Origin: Gracilimonas sp965227785
GTDB lineage: Bacteria > Bacteroidota > Rhodothermia > Balneolales > Balneolaceae
Reading direction: 5' to 3'
DNA length: 64,000 nt
NCBI RefSeq assembly: GCF_965227785.1
Contig: NZ_OZ245785.1
Coordinates: 2,170,001 to 2,234,000, forward strand
Both the position numbers and the translations under genes were made by a program. Below the pieces are notes generated by a model. That model ran no database searches and was not told the origin of the DNA. It saw nothing but the letters and a program-made list of their open reading frames with translations. The first letter of the stretch is position 1. Every line of letters begins with the position of its first letter. This document shows positions 17,582-25,683 of this stretch, piece after piece.

Positions 17582-18055
17582 CTAAAACTCCTCAGAAAGG
17601 AGGTCACAGATTTCTTCCAAAAGTTCTCGTTGTTCTTTGGTGATGGAGTTTTTTGTATTTGAATCGATGTCGAGTTGGCCGGCAAATTCACCTTCTTTCA
17701 TGATAGGGACAACGATTTCGGATTGTACATCGGTGCTACATGCCAGATAATTTTCTTCGCTATGCACATCCTGTGCAACAAAAGTTTCATGGCTCAGGGC
17801 AACCTGTCCACAAATGCCTCTGCCATATGGAATGCGGGTGTGATTAGTGGAAGGGCCTACAAATGGGCCGAGAACAAGTTCCTGCTCCCCCTCCGAATCG
17901 GGCAGATAAAAACCCACCCAGCTGAAAGAAGGGATTTCATCAGCTAATAATTCACAAATCGCAAAAAGCTTTTCATCGCGAGTAACATCTCGCTTTAAAA
18001 TGTTTTCCGTATCCGAAATTATTTGATCATAAGAAATAAGTTGTACAGCGCTCAT
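17582..18055 (-). CDS. msrC: GAF-domain protein, free methionine-(R)-sulfoxide reductase-like
   Basis: The 157-residue single GAF domain matches the fRMsr family: FSWVGFYLPD, LGPFVGPSTNHTRIPYGRGICG, VAQDVHSEENYLACS, SEIVVPIMKEG and GQLDIDS. In fRMsr enzymes three cysteines cooperate to reduce free Met-R-sulfoxide. Here two remain (in GICG and YLAC) but the first one, expected just before TRIPYGRG, is replaced by Asn-His. The two retained ones include the position usually considered catalytic, so activity is plausible but recycling chemistry may differ. Cytosolic. The name is by family resemblance. Confidence 0.75.
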   Translation of the reverse strand: MSAVQLISYDQIISDTENILKRDVTRDEKLFAICELLADEIPSFSWVGFYLPDSEGEQELVLGPFVGPSTNHTRIPYGRGICGQVALSHETFVAQDVHSEENYLACSTDVQSEIVVPIMKEGEFAGQLDIDSNTKNSITKEQRELLEEICDLLSEEF

Positions 18056-18162
18056 AGCATTAATAAAATTTGTTGAAACAGAAAATAAAATAATATATCC
18101 GATTTAAAAGTTAAGCTTTGTTTTAAGTAAAAACACGGGTTAAAAATTGATAAAAAGGTCTG

Positions 18163-18170
18163 TATCTTTG
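18163..18170 (+). promoter_or_regulatory. Bacteroidota-type -7 element (TATCTTTG) just ahead of marC
   Basis: Exact match to the TAnnTTTG -7 consensus of Bacteroidota housekeeping promoters; the -33 region is weak. Only 8 nt separate it from the ATG at 18179, which predicts a leaderless or nearly leaderless mRNA. Confidence 0.5.
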
Positions 18171-18178
18171 GGGTTACT

Positions 18179-18853
18179 ATGGAAGAATTTTTCAAAGACA
18201 TAATCCCCTTTTCAACCGTTTTTATGAGCATAGCAGCATTGTTTTTTGCGAGCTTTTCGTCCTTGTTTTCTGTCGTTAACCCCTTTGCAGCAATGCCTAT
18301 CTATATTTCATTAATGGAGGGGCATGCCGATGAGGAGAAAGTCCGGACCGCGCGCAAGGCTACCACTTACATGTTTTTTGTGCTGATCACCTTTTTATTG
18401 GTAGGAACGTACATTCTCAGCTTCTTTGGAATCAGCTTACCCGGCATTCAGATAGCCGGAGGGTTGGTAATTGTCAGAGCTGGCTTTTCGATGTTAAGCC
18501 CGGACAATGGAGGTCGAAAGCTGACCAAAAAAGATCAGGAAGCTGCCAAGGAAAAAGAAGATGTATCATTCAGTCCACTTGCTCTTCCGTTACTTTCAGG
18601 ACCGGGTAGTATTGCGGTAGTTATTGGTTTTGGCTCGGATGCACAGGGGATAGCCGATTACCTGGTGAACGGAGCGGCCGTGTTTATGACAGCGCTGGTC
18701 GCTTATGGAATATTGAGAGTAGCCCCCGCTATTGTGAAGTATATCGGAAAAACCGGTATGACCGTTATCACCCGAATGATGGGTTTCATTGCACTGGCAA
18801 TCGGGGTACAGTTCGTGATCAACGGAATCTCAAAATTCTTTGGAATCGGATAG
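18179..18853 (+). CDS. MarC/UPF0056-family integral membrane protein
   Basis: A 224-residue inner-membrane protein with six hydrophobic segments and MarC hallmarks: SLFSVVNPFAAMPIYISL in helix 1, GIQIAGGLVIVRAGFSML, SPLALPLLSGPGSIAVVIGF with the conserved P-G-P-G-S/A-I, and a C-terminal RMMGFIALAIGVQFVINGI. The cytosolic loop after helix 3 (KKDQEAAKEKEDVSF) is typical. The molecular function is still uncertain; an early link to multiple antibiotic resistance was not upheld. The downstream dinB gene starts essentially at its stop codon. Confidence 0.88.
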   Translation: MEEFFKDIIPFSTVFMSIAALFFASFSSLFSVVNPFAAMPIYISLMEGHADEEKVRTARKATTYMFFVLITFLLVGTYILSFFGISLPGIQIAGGLVIVRAGFSMLSPDNGGRKLTKKDQEAAKEKEDVSFSPLALPLLSGPGSIAVVIGFGSDAQGIADYLVNGAAVFMTALVAYGILRVAPAIVKYIGKTGMTVITRMMGFIALAIGVQFVINGISKFFGIG

Positions 18854-18857
18854 TCTC

Positions 18858-19304
18858 GTGAAACTTGAAAAGCTTTTAGAATACGACCGATGGGCCAACA
18901 AAAAGATACTGCTGGCTATTCGGGAACTCGATGAGAGTGAAATAAGAGAAAAAGCCATTGGTTTGCTTTCCCATATTCTTGCAGCTCAGAAGGTTTGGAT
19001 GAATAGAATCAAAGGCGAAAAAACAGCGGTGGATATATGGCCTGAATTTTCTGCGGCTGAAATGAGTCAAATTATGCAGGAGAACACCGAAAAGCTAAAT
19101 GGCTTAGTTACACAGAGTGATAAAATCATTACCTACCAAAACTCCAAGGGCAAGGAATTTAAAAATGCTGTCGGTGATGTCCTGACTCACGTTGTTATTC
19201 ACGGCCAACATCACAGGGCACAAATAGCTAAACTTTTACGAGAGGCCGGACAAAACCCGCCCGGCACCGATTACATCTTTTTTCTGAGGGCAGTGCACAA
19301 TTAA
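18858..19304 (+). CDS. DinB-family metal-binding four-helix protein
   Basis: A 148-residue DinB/YfiT-like helical bundle. The N-terminal LEKLLEYDRWANKKILLAI is characteristic, and three histidines expected as metal ligands are present: LLSHILAAQ and HVVIHGQHHR. These proteins often act as thiol-dependent transferases or are of unknown function. The GTG at 18858 was chosen because it gives the usual family N-terminus and lies 7 nt after GGATAG; a TTG at 18840 would overlap marC by 14 nt. The arrangement suggests translational coupling with marC. Confidence 0.82.
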   Translation: MKLEKLLEYDRWANKKILLAIRELDESEIREKAIGLLSHILAAQKVWMNRIKGEKTAVDIWPEFSAAEMSQIMQENTEKLNGLVTQSDKIITYQNSKGKEFKNAVGDVLTHVVIHGQHHRAQIAKLLREAGQNPPGTDYIFFLRAVHN

Positions 19305-19397
19305 TCCGTCTATTCATTAGTTTCTACGCTTAACATCAATCAAACGGACAATACCCTGGCACTCATCGAAGAATTTCTCGCGGCGTTTTCCTCTTTC

Positions 19398-20747
19398 ATG
19401 TGGGGTTATCCCCTTGTCATTTTATTAGTAGGGGGCGGACTCTTTTTCCTGATCTCATCCGGATTCACTCCCTTTCGTTTTTTCTTTCACGCCATAGATC
19501 TGGTTCGTGGTAAATATGACAATCCTGATGATCCAGGAGATATTAATCACTTCGAAGCACTTTCAACCGCGTTAGCTTCAACCGTCGGAATGGGTAACAT
19601 TAGCGGAGTAGCTGTTGCAATTTTCATGGGCGGACCCGGTGCATTATTCTGGATGTGGATGAGCGCCATTGTTGGGATGGCCACCAAGTTTTTCACCTGT
19701 ACGCTTTCCATCATGTATCGTGGGGAAGACACGGAAGGAAAAATTCAGGGCGGCCCGATGTATGTAATCCGTGAAGGATTAGGTAGCAAGTGGATGCCTC
19801 TGGCTTATCTGTTTGCGATGGCAGGATTGTTTGGGCCTCTTCCGATATTTCAAACCAACCAGCTGGTACAGATTTTAAGAGATTTTATTTATATACCAAA
19901 CGGATGGGTAGAAGCGGACGCTGCATTCACCGGCAATCTGGTTACAGGGGTTGTATTGGTTGGTCTGGTTTCACTGGTAATTTTCGGTGGGATTACAAAG
20001 ATAGGTAAAGTAGCTTCCCGACTGGTTCCGTCTATGGTAGTTATCTATTTCGTTTCGGTGTTATTTATTCTGGCCGTTCATATCGGTGATATCCCATATT
20101 ACTTAGGTCTTATTGTGACGGATGCTTTTACGGGCAAGGCGGTGATGGGTGGTGCTGTAGGTCAGCTTATTATTATAGGGGTTCAACGGGCGGCTTTCTC
20201 AAATGAGGCCGGTATTGGTACCGAATCGCTGGCACATGGAGCTTCCAAAACCAAAGAGCCGGTTCGGGAAGGACTTGTAGCCATGATGGAGCCCGCCATC
20301 GATACGCTGATTGTTTGTACCATGACGGCACTGGCAATTTTAGTAACCGGAGTTTGGCAATCAACTGAAGCAAATGGCGTAACCTTAACACTCAACGCTT
20401 TTAACGAAGCACTGCCAGCTTTCGGGACTTACTTGCTGCTGATTTCCGTTCTCACATTTAGTGTAAGCTCCATGCTTTCCTATTCCTACTATGGATCAAA
20501 ATGTCTTGGTTTTTTGATAGGCGCCGAGCGTCAGCATCTGTATAATTATTTCTATGTGTTCTCCATCGTATTTGGAGCCGTGGCTTCACTGGATGCTGTT
20601 ATCAACCTTATTGACGGCATGTTTGCCTTAATGGCTGTTCCGACCATGATATCAGCCCTGTTGTTATCTAAAAAAGTAAGGCTGGCCTCCAAGGATTACT
20701 TCACCCGTCTTAAAAATGGCGAGTTTAAAGAGTACATGGGTAAGTAG
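19398..20747 (+). CDS. Sodium:alanine/glycine symporter (AGCS family)
   Basis: A 449-residue polytopic membrane protein that imports alanine or glycine with sodium. Family signatures are present: GFTPFRFFFHAIDLVRGKYD, FEALSTALASTVGMGNISGV, GGPGALFWMWMSAIVGM, KFFTCTLSIMYR, GGPMYVIREGLG, and the C-terminal AAFSNEAGIGTESLAHGASK and SVSSMLSYSYYGSKCLGFL. About 11 helices are seen. The ATG at 19398 begins right at the first helix (WGYPLVILLVGGG); the frame continues upstream with plausible family residues (LALIEEFLAAFSSF), so a non-ATG start near 19356 (CTG) is possible. Confidence 0.92.
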   Translation: MWGYPLVILLVGGGLFFLISSGFTPFRFFFHAIDLVRGKYDNPDDPGDINHFEALSTALASTVGMGNISGVAVAIFMGGPGALFWMWMSAIVGMATKFFTCTLSIMYRGEDTEGKIQGGPMYVIREGLGSKWMPLAYLFAMAGLFGPLPIFQTNQLVQILRDFIYIPNGWVEADAAFTGNLVTGVVLVGLVSLVIFGGITKIGKVASRLVPSMVVIYFVSVLFILAVHIGDIPYYLGLIVTDAFTGKAVMGGAVGQLIIIGVQRAAFSNEAGIGTESLAHGASKTKEPVREGLVAMMEPAIDTLIVCTMTALAILVTGVWQSTEANGVTLTLNAFNEALPAFGTYLLLISVLTFSVSSMLSYSYYGSKCLGFLIGAERQHLYNYFYVFSIVFGAVASLDAVINLIDGMFALMAVPTMISALLLSKKVRLASKDYFTRLKNGEFKEYMGK

Positions 20748-20821
20748 GCTGGTAATCTACATCCTGAATTTGATACAGGGTTTTTAAAGGCTAAAGCCCT
20801 GACTCTATTCTTACACTTATT

Positions 20822-20841
20822 CACCGGCCTGAAGGCCGGTG
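20822..20841. repeat. Left REP-like hairpin
   Basis: CACCGGCC and GGCCGGTG pair across a TGAA loop. Just upstream, CAGGGTTTT and AAAGCCCTG (20776-20801) form a second 9-bp stem with one G-U pair. Confidence 0.7.
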
Positions 20842-20923
20842 CAATTAAAAGCTTTCCAGGCTTTGTTTTTAGGTAATCCTTTCTATTTTCCATACGGGGA
20901 TTAAAAAAATAAATACGAGAGAT

Positions 20924-21355
20924 ATGCCATTTATAAAAATGTATGGGCACTTTGTTTGGGCTACAAAAAGCAGAAAAAAGCTCCTAAGTCTGGACAACAA
21001 GAATGCCCTTTGCCAACACATTCGGGATTATGCTAAGTCAAAACAGATATATCTTTTGAATATTAATGGATGGCATGATCACCTTCATGCTTTAATTTCA
21101 ATATCATCCGACCAGAATATTCAAACCATCATGAACCTGATAAAAGGGGAATCTTCATATTGGGCTAACAGAAACCTCTCGCTACCAGATAAATTTGGCT
21201 GGCAGGAAGAGTATTTTGCTGTTTCAGTAGGGGAATCACAATTGAAAAGAGTGAATGGCTATATCGATAAACAAGAGAAACACCATCAAGTGAAGTCTTT
21301 TTCCGAAGAGTACGACGTGTTCATGAAGAACTATAGCTTTCATCCCAAAGGTTAA
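20924..21355 (+). CDS. REP-associated tyrosine transposase (Y1_Tnp, IS200-like)
   Basis: The 143-residue protein is a complete HUH-class Y1 transposase: FVWATKSRKKLL near the N-terminus, the metal-binding HLH motif in GWHDHLHALISI (His53-His55), NLIKGESSYWANRN, WQEEYFAVSV, and the catalytic tyrosine in RVNGYIDKQEKHH (Tyr113). These enzymes nick single-stranded DNA beside hairpins. Its flanks carry matching palindromes, which supports a REP-associated (RAYT) role. It is intact, with no frameshift, so it may still be active. Confidence 0.9.
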   Translation: MPFIKMYGHFVWATKSRKKLLSLDNKNALCQHIRDYAKSKQIYLLNINGWHDHLHALISISSDQNIQTIMNLIKGESSYWANRNLSLPDKFGWQEEYFAVSVGESQLKRVNGYIDKQEKHHQVKSFSEEYDVFMKNYSFHPKG

Positions 21356-21360
21356 TTACT

Positions 21361-21376
21361 CCGCCCTTCAGGGCGG
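21361..21376. repeat. Right REP-like hairpin
   Basis: CCGCCC and GGGCGG pair across a TTCA loop; the stem can be extended outward over an imperfect base pair. It begins 5 nt after the transposase stop codon. A second structured block (21386-21426) contains AGCCC-TTC-GGGTT nested inside CCCTG/CAGGG. Confidence 0.65.
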
Positions 21377-21525
21377 TGGTGTAAACCCTGCCCCTACAGT
21401 AGGTCTTTAGCCCTTCGGGTTCAGGGATATCCAAAACTTTAACATTTTTCTTATCCACTCTTCTTTCAGATATTGGTTGAAACCGTTATTTAGCGAATCT
21501 TCAACCCCAACAAAATTCTGCATTG

Positions 21526-23934
21526 ATGAAAAGAGCGTTAACTTTTGCTGTGATGATGCTTGTGGCCACCCAGGTATCAGCACAAATCCCGTCTATTTCC
21601 GAGAAAACAGAAGGCCTTACTAAAACCGAAGGGTATTTTAATTACTATTTCGATGAGTCAAATGACCAGATTTGGTTAGAGGTTGAGAAGCTTGATACCG
21701 AATTTATTTATGTGAATTCTTTGACGGCTGGAATCGGCTCTAACGACATCGGCCTTGACAGGGGACAACTCGGAGATACCCGTGTAGTCTATTTTGAGCG
21801 CCGAGGCCCCAAGGTGTTAATGGTTCAGCCAAACTACGAATACCGAGCGGAAACAGATAATGAGTTGGAAAAGAAATCGGTGCGGGAGGCCTTTGCTTCC
21901 TCGATTTTGGCTGGTTTTGAAGTGGCAGCTGAAGAAAACGGAAAGGTTTTAATAGACCTGACCGGTTTTTTACTTCGTGATGCTCATGGAGTTTCTGATC
22001 GTTTGAGAGGAATGGGACAGGGATCCTATAGCCTGGATAAAAACCGATCGGCCTTATACAAAGAAGGCACCTTGAATTTCCCTAAAAATACAGAGTTTGA
22101 AGCCACACTGACTTTTGGTGGTAGTAATCCCGGCGGATATGTTCGTTCTGTTGTTCCTTCACCGGAAGCCATTACCGTTCGCCAACACCACTCATTTGTT
22201 GAGCTTCCGGATGATGGCTATGAAAAAAGAGCCCTGGATCCCCGGGCAGGATATTTCGGCATTTCGTATCAGGATTATGGAACGCCCATCGATCAGGATT
22301 TAACCAAGCGGTTTATTGCACGCCACCGTCTGGAAAAGAAAAACCCGGAAGCTGAAATGAGTGAACCAGTTGAACCGATTGTGTACTATCTGGACAACGG
22401 AACCCCGGAGCCGGTGAGGAGCGCCCTGCTTGATGGTGCCCGATGGTGGAATGAGGCCTTTGAAGCGGCTGGCTATAAAGATGCATTTATCGTTAAGATT
22501 CTGCCGGAAGACGCTCATCCTTTGGATGTTCGATATAATGTGATTCAGTGGATTCACCGTTCAACCCGTGGATGGTCATACGGCTCATCGGTAACCGATC
22601 CACGTACCGGAGAAATTATCAAAGGGCAAGTGTCGCTTGGCTCGCTGCGTGTGCGCCAAGATTTTCTGATCGCGGTTGGCTTGCTTGCTCCATATGGTGA
22701 TGATGAACACAATACGACCATGCAGGAAATGGCCCTTGCACGAATTCGTCAGCTTTCCGCTCACGAAGTGGGCCACACCCTTGGGATTGCTCACAACTTT
22801 GCCGCCAGTGTTACCGGCGATGCTTCCGTGATGGACTATCCACACCCGCAGCCTAAACTGGTGAACGGTGAAATTGATCTTTCTGATCCATATGATGTGG
22901 GAATTGGCGAGTGGGATAAAGTAGCCGTGGCTTATGGTTATCAGGATTTCCCGGAAGGAACCAATGAGAAAGAAGCGCTCGATGAAATTCTGGAAGAAGC
23001 TTATGACTCCGGCTTGAAGTACATTTCGGATGCGGATGCCCGCCCACAGAGCGGTGCTCACCCGGATGCTCACCTTTGGGATTTTGGTGCGGAACCGGCC
23101 TCACAGTTATCCAACATTCTGGACATTAGAAAAACAGCGCTGGAGAATTTCGGAGAGGCGAATCTCAAAACGGGCAAACCCATGGCTGAGCTTGAGGCTA
23201 CCTTAGTGCCTATCTACTTTTTCCACCGCTACCAGCTGGAAGGGACTGTAAAACTTATAGGCGGATTGGATTACAGTTACAACACGAAGGGAGATAACCT
23301 TCCATCTCCGAAAATTGTACCGAAATCCATGCAGCAAAAAGCGCTGACTGAAATGCTAAAAGCAATTGAGCCTGCTACGTTGGCTCTTCCCGAGAACCTG
23401 CTGGAGCTTATTCCTCCTCGGCCTTCTTCGCTGGGATATTCCCGCGAGTTGTTCAATGGAAATGCCGGTCCGGCGCTGGATGCTTTGGGCATTGCAGAGA
23501 CAGCTGCCGATTTACCAGTGAGCTTGATTCTGAATGCCGAACGGGCCAACCGCCTGGTTGAATACGGAGTCCGTGATAATAACCTGAGCCTGGAAACGGT
23601 TCTTGATGAACTCATTGATGTGAGCTGGAACCGAAAACCTCAGAACGGATACATTGGATCCATTCAGCGGGTAGTTAACCACGTGGTGCTGAAGAACATG
23701 ATTGAGCTGGCTGCCGATAGCGATGCCAACCCGGTTACAAAAGCCACTACCCACAAAAAGCTAACCGATCTTCAGTCTAAGTTATCCGGCAAAAAAGATA
23801 CAGACAGCCAATATGCTGTTTATACCATTGGCCGTTTTTTAACCAACCCCGAAGAATTTGAAGCAGAAGATGCCCCAGCTCCGCCTCCGGGATCACCTAT
23901 CGGTTCAGGAAATATGATCTACTGTAGTTTCTAA
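21526..23934 (+). CDS. Secreted zinc-dependent metalloprotease (DUF5117/DUF4953 type, metzincin motif)
   Basis: An 802-residue protein with a Sec signal (TFAVMMLVATQVSAQ) and the N-terminal family block GYFNYYFDESNDQIWLEVEK. The zinc site HEVGHTLGIAHNF (His413, Glu414, His417, His423) is followed by the methionine turn SVMDYP (Met436), so it is metzincin-like. Other family blocks are GARWWNEAFEAAGYKDAF, DVRYNVIQWIHRSTRGWSYG and IGEWDKVAVAYGYQDF. It should act in the periplasm or outside the cell as an endopeptidase; substrate unknown. ATG 21526 is preferred to the TTG one codon earlier. The downstream gene starts 7 bp after the stop. Confidence 0.88.
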   Translation: MKRALTFAVMMLVATQVSAQIPSISEKTEGLTKTEGYFNYYFDESNDQIWLEVEKLDTEFIYVNSLTAGIGSNDIGLDRGQLGDTRVVYFERRGPKVLMVQPNYEYRAETDNELEKKSVREAFASSILAGFEVAAEENGKVLIDLTGFLLRDAHGVSDRLRGMGQGSYSLDKNRSALYKEGTLNFPKNTEFEATLTFGGSNPGGYVRSVVPSPEAITVRQHHSFVELPDDGYEKRALDPRAGYFGISYQDYGTPIDQDLTKRFIARHRLEKKNPEAEMSEPVEPIVYYLDNGTPEPVRSALLDGARWWNEAFEAAGYKDAFIVKILPEDAHPLDVRYNVIQWIHRSTRGWSYGSSVTDPRTGEIIKGQVSLGSLRVRQDFLIAVGLLAPYGDDEHNTTMQEMALARIRQLSAHEVGHTLGIAHNFAASVTGDASVMDYPHPQPKLVNGEIDLSDPYDVGIGEWDKVAVAYGYQDFPEGTNEKEALDEILEEAYDSGLKYISDADARPQSGAHPDAHLWDFGAEPASQLSNILDIRKTALENFGEANLKTGKPMAELEATLVPIYFFHRYQLEGTVKLIGGLDYSYNTKGDNLPSPKIVPKSMQQKALTEMLKAIEPATLALPENLLELIPPRPSSLGYSRELFNGNAGPALDALGIAETAADLPVSLILNAERANRLVEYGVRDNNLSLETVLDELIDVSWNRKPQNGYIGSIQRVVNHVVLKNMIELAADSDANPVTKATTHKKLTDLQSKLSGKKDTDSQYAVYTIGRFLTNPEEFEAEDAPAPPPGSPIGSGNMIYCSF

Positions 23935-23941
23935 GAAACGC

Positions 23942-24808
23942 ATGAATCATTTAAAGAAGATATCAGCCACTATATTTTTACTTACCTGTTTTTGGGTGAC
24001 AGGAAATGTAGTGGCCCATCCTTCCGTGTCAGTAGTCATAGACTCGAAGGGCAATATTTTCTATAGTGACCTATCCCGGGTGTGGATGATTTCACCTGAT
24101 GGGGATAAACAGGTGGTTGTGGATGACGTTCATACCCATGAACTGTGGGTGTCTGCAGATGATAAGCTCTTTGGTGAGGATGTGAGAAACCAGGGGAATA
24201 ATTATCGGCACAAAGTGTGGGTTCGGCTGCCGGATGGAACCGTAGAAGATGTAATCGGCTGGCGCAACGGCTATCCCGATGAGTATAGCGATTATTCGTT
24301 TGTTCGTGATGACGAAGGTCGTTCCTATGTACTTGACAGAGCCAATAAGCAGATAAAGATTTACAAGAACCAGGAAGAGGTTTACTCATATGCTCTTTCA
24401 AAATTTGAAGGCAGTCCGCGATGGCACGCGCTTAGTCCGGGCGGCGATTTATTTGTTTCTTTTGAAGGGTTCATTGTGAGGGTTTCAGAGAAGAGTAGCG
24501 AGAAGTTTGCTGAATCTCTTATCGAACGAAGTCCTGAGTTCGGCTGGGTTGGTGATCATCATGCATTAATGGGCATGTGGTTTGATGGTGAAGAAGAGCT
24601 GAATGTAGCGTTGTTTTCCGGGCAGCGGGTACTAAAAGTAAATAAAGATGGAAGTGCCGAAGCAGTTTATCATTCAGATGGAGAATGGTCGGTTACAGGA
24701 GGAGCGTTTGCAAAAGATGGATCCGTTATTTTACTTGAATTCTCAAATTCAAATAGTTTGCGCCTTCGCAAAATCGCCAAAGATGGCACAAGCACGATAC
24801 TCTCATAA
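23942..24808 (+). CDS. Secreted beta-propeller-like protein
   Basis: A signal peptide (SATIFLLTCFWVTGNVVAH) is followed by repeated beta-blade-like units, each with a D.[KE]G.[IV] turn: VVIDSKGNIFYSDL, MISPDGDKQVVVDD, VRDDEGRSYVLDRANKQI, LSPGGDLFVSFEGFIVRV, VNKDGSAEAVYHSD and FAKDGSVILLEFSN. This resembles NHL/SMP-30-like propellers. It likely folds in the periplasm. It sits 7 bp after the metalloprotease gene in the same direction, so the two are probably cotranscribed. A catalytic role is not evident. Confidence 0.65.
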   Translation: MNHLKKISATIFLLTCFWVTGNVVAHPSVSVVIDSKGNIFYSDLSRVWMISPDGDKQVVVDDVHTHELWVSADDKLFGEDVRNQGNNYRHKVWVRLPDGTVEDVIGWRNGYPDEYSDYSFVRDDEGRSYVLDRANKQIKIYKNQEEVYSYALSKFEGSPRWHALSPGGDLFVSFEGFIVRVSEKSSEKFAESLIERSPEFGWVGDHHALMGMWFDGEEELNVALFSGQRVLKVNKDGSAEAVYHSDGEWSVTGGAFAKDGSVILLEFSNSNSLRLRKIAKDGTSTILS

Positions 24809-24838
24809 AGCACCTCAGATTTTATCCCCGTCCCGTTT

Positions 24839-25423
24839 ATGAAAATTATTCCACCAGAAAGTTTAATGGAAGCTTATAGTCAGGGATTATTCCCTATGGC
24901 TGAGCATAAGAAGGCGGAAGGTGTAAACTGGTACACGGCCCGAAAAAGAGGAATCATTCCGATTGGTAAATTTCACACTTCAGAAAATCTGGCCCGCATT
25001 ATTCGGCAGGAGAGGTTTGAGGTTCGGGTAAATCAAAACTTCCGTGAAGTAGTAAAGCAGTGCGCCAACCGGGAAACCTCATGGATTAATGATCTGATTA
25101 TCAATTCCTATGATGTGCTGAATCAATATGGTAATGCCTGCAGTGTAGAAACCTATCGAAATGGGGAGCTGGTTGGGGGATTATATGGGGTGAAGCTGAT
25201 GGCTGCGTTCTTTGGAGAAAGCATGTTCAAGAAAGAAAAGTGGGCAGATAAATTCGCTCTTCACCATTGCCATGAGATATTAAAAAAGAACGGCTTCCTG
25301 CTTTGGGATACACAATTCTACACCGATCACCTGGCTCAGTTTGGTTGTATAGAAATTGAAGCGGAAGAATATGAACAGATGCTGGATAGAGCGCTAAAGA
25401 AAGAGTGCAAGTTTAAATTATAG
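24839..25423 (+). CDS. aat: Leucyl/phenylalanyl-tRNA-protein transferase
   Basis: Aat transfers Leu or Phe from aminoacyl-tRNA to N-terminal Lys/Arg of proteins, marking them for ClpS/ClpAP degradation (N-degron pathway). The 194-residue protein shows family motifs: AYSQGLFPMAE near the N-terminus, WYTARKRGIIPI, CANRETSWINDLIINSY, YGNACSVETYRNGELVGGLYGV, FFGESMFKKEKWADKFALHH and WDTQFYTDHLAQFGCIEI. It is slightly short but complete. The start is immediately downstream of the propeller gene. Confidence 0.93.
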   Translation: MKIIPPESLMEAYSQGLFPMAEHKKAEGVNWYTARKRGIIPIGKFHTSENLARIIRQERFEVRVNQNFREVVKQCANRETSWINDLIINSYDVLNQYGNACSVETYRNGELVGGLYGVKLMAAFFGESMFKKEKWADKFALHHCHEILKKNGFLLWDTQFYTDHLAQFGCIEIEAEEYEQMLDRALKKECKFKL

Positions 25424-25461
25424 TGCGAAAGTGTTAATGTGTTAAAGAATAGGCAATAGCG

Positions 25462-25528
25462 CAAGCGTCCGCTTGTTTATTTACATTGAGGGTTATGATA
25501 GAAACTAAAAAATCCAAGCGGACGCTTG
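25462..25528. repeat. Pair of inverted 14-bp palindromes after aat
   Basis: CAAGCGTCCGCTTG (25462-25475) and CAAGCGGACGCTTG (25515-25528) are exact reverse complements, and each is itself nearly palindromic. They can form one long stem or two short hairpins. A related fragment, AATAGCGCAAGCG, recurs near 28913. Either a dispersed repeat or a termination structure. Confidence 0.6.
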
Positions 25529-25683
25529 AACGAGTGGGGGGAGTGCTACTTCTGAAGATACTTTAGCACGTTCACACCTGAACACAACCGCTCGTTAAAG
25601 TAAAAAAGCCACCCCGAATACGGATCGATGAAAATCAAGACCGGTATCCAAGGCAGCTTTCTGGATAGGATGTTAGTTACACT

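Larger units (their letters stand above)
20776..21426 (+). mobile_element. REP/IS200-like element with hairpin ends and a Y1 transposase
   Basis: A single-strand-transposon-type unit: hairpins on the left (20776-20801 and 20822-20841), the tyrosine transposase gene, and hairpins on the right (21361-21376 and 21386-21426). The two main hairpins have TGAA and TTCA loops respectively, i.e. inverted copies of one palindrome family. No target duplication is expected for this class. Exact boundaries are approximate. Confidence 0.65.

Noticed and set aside
22585..23073. 162-codon minus-strand frame inside the metalloprotease gene
   Set aside because: It has no ribosome-binding site, no family resemblance, and overlaps a strongly supported gene.
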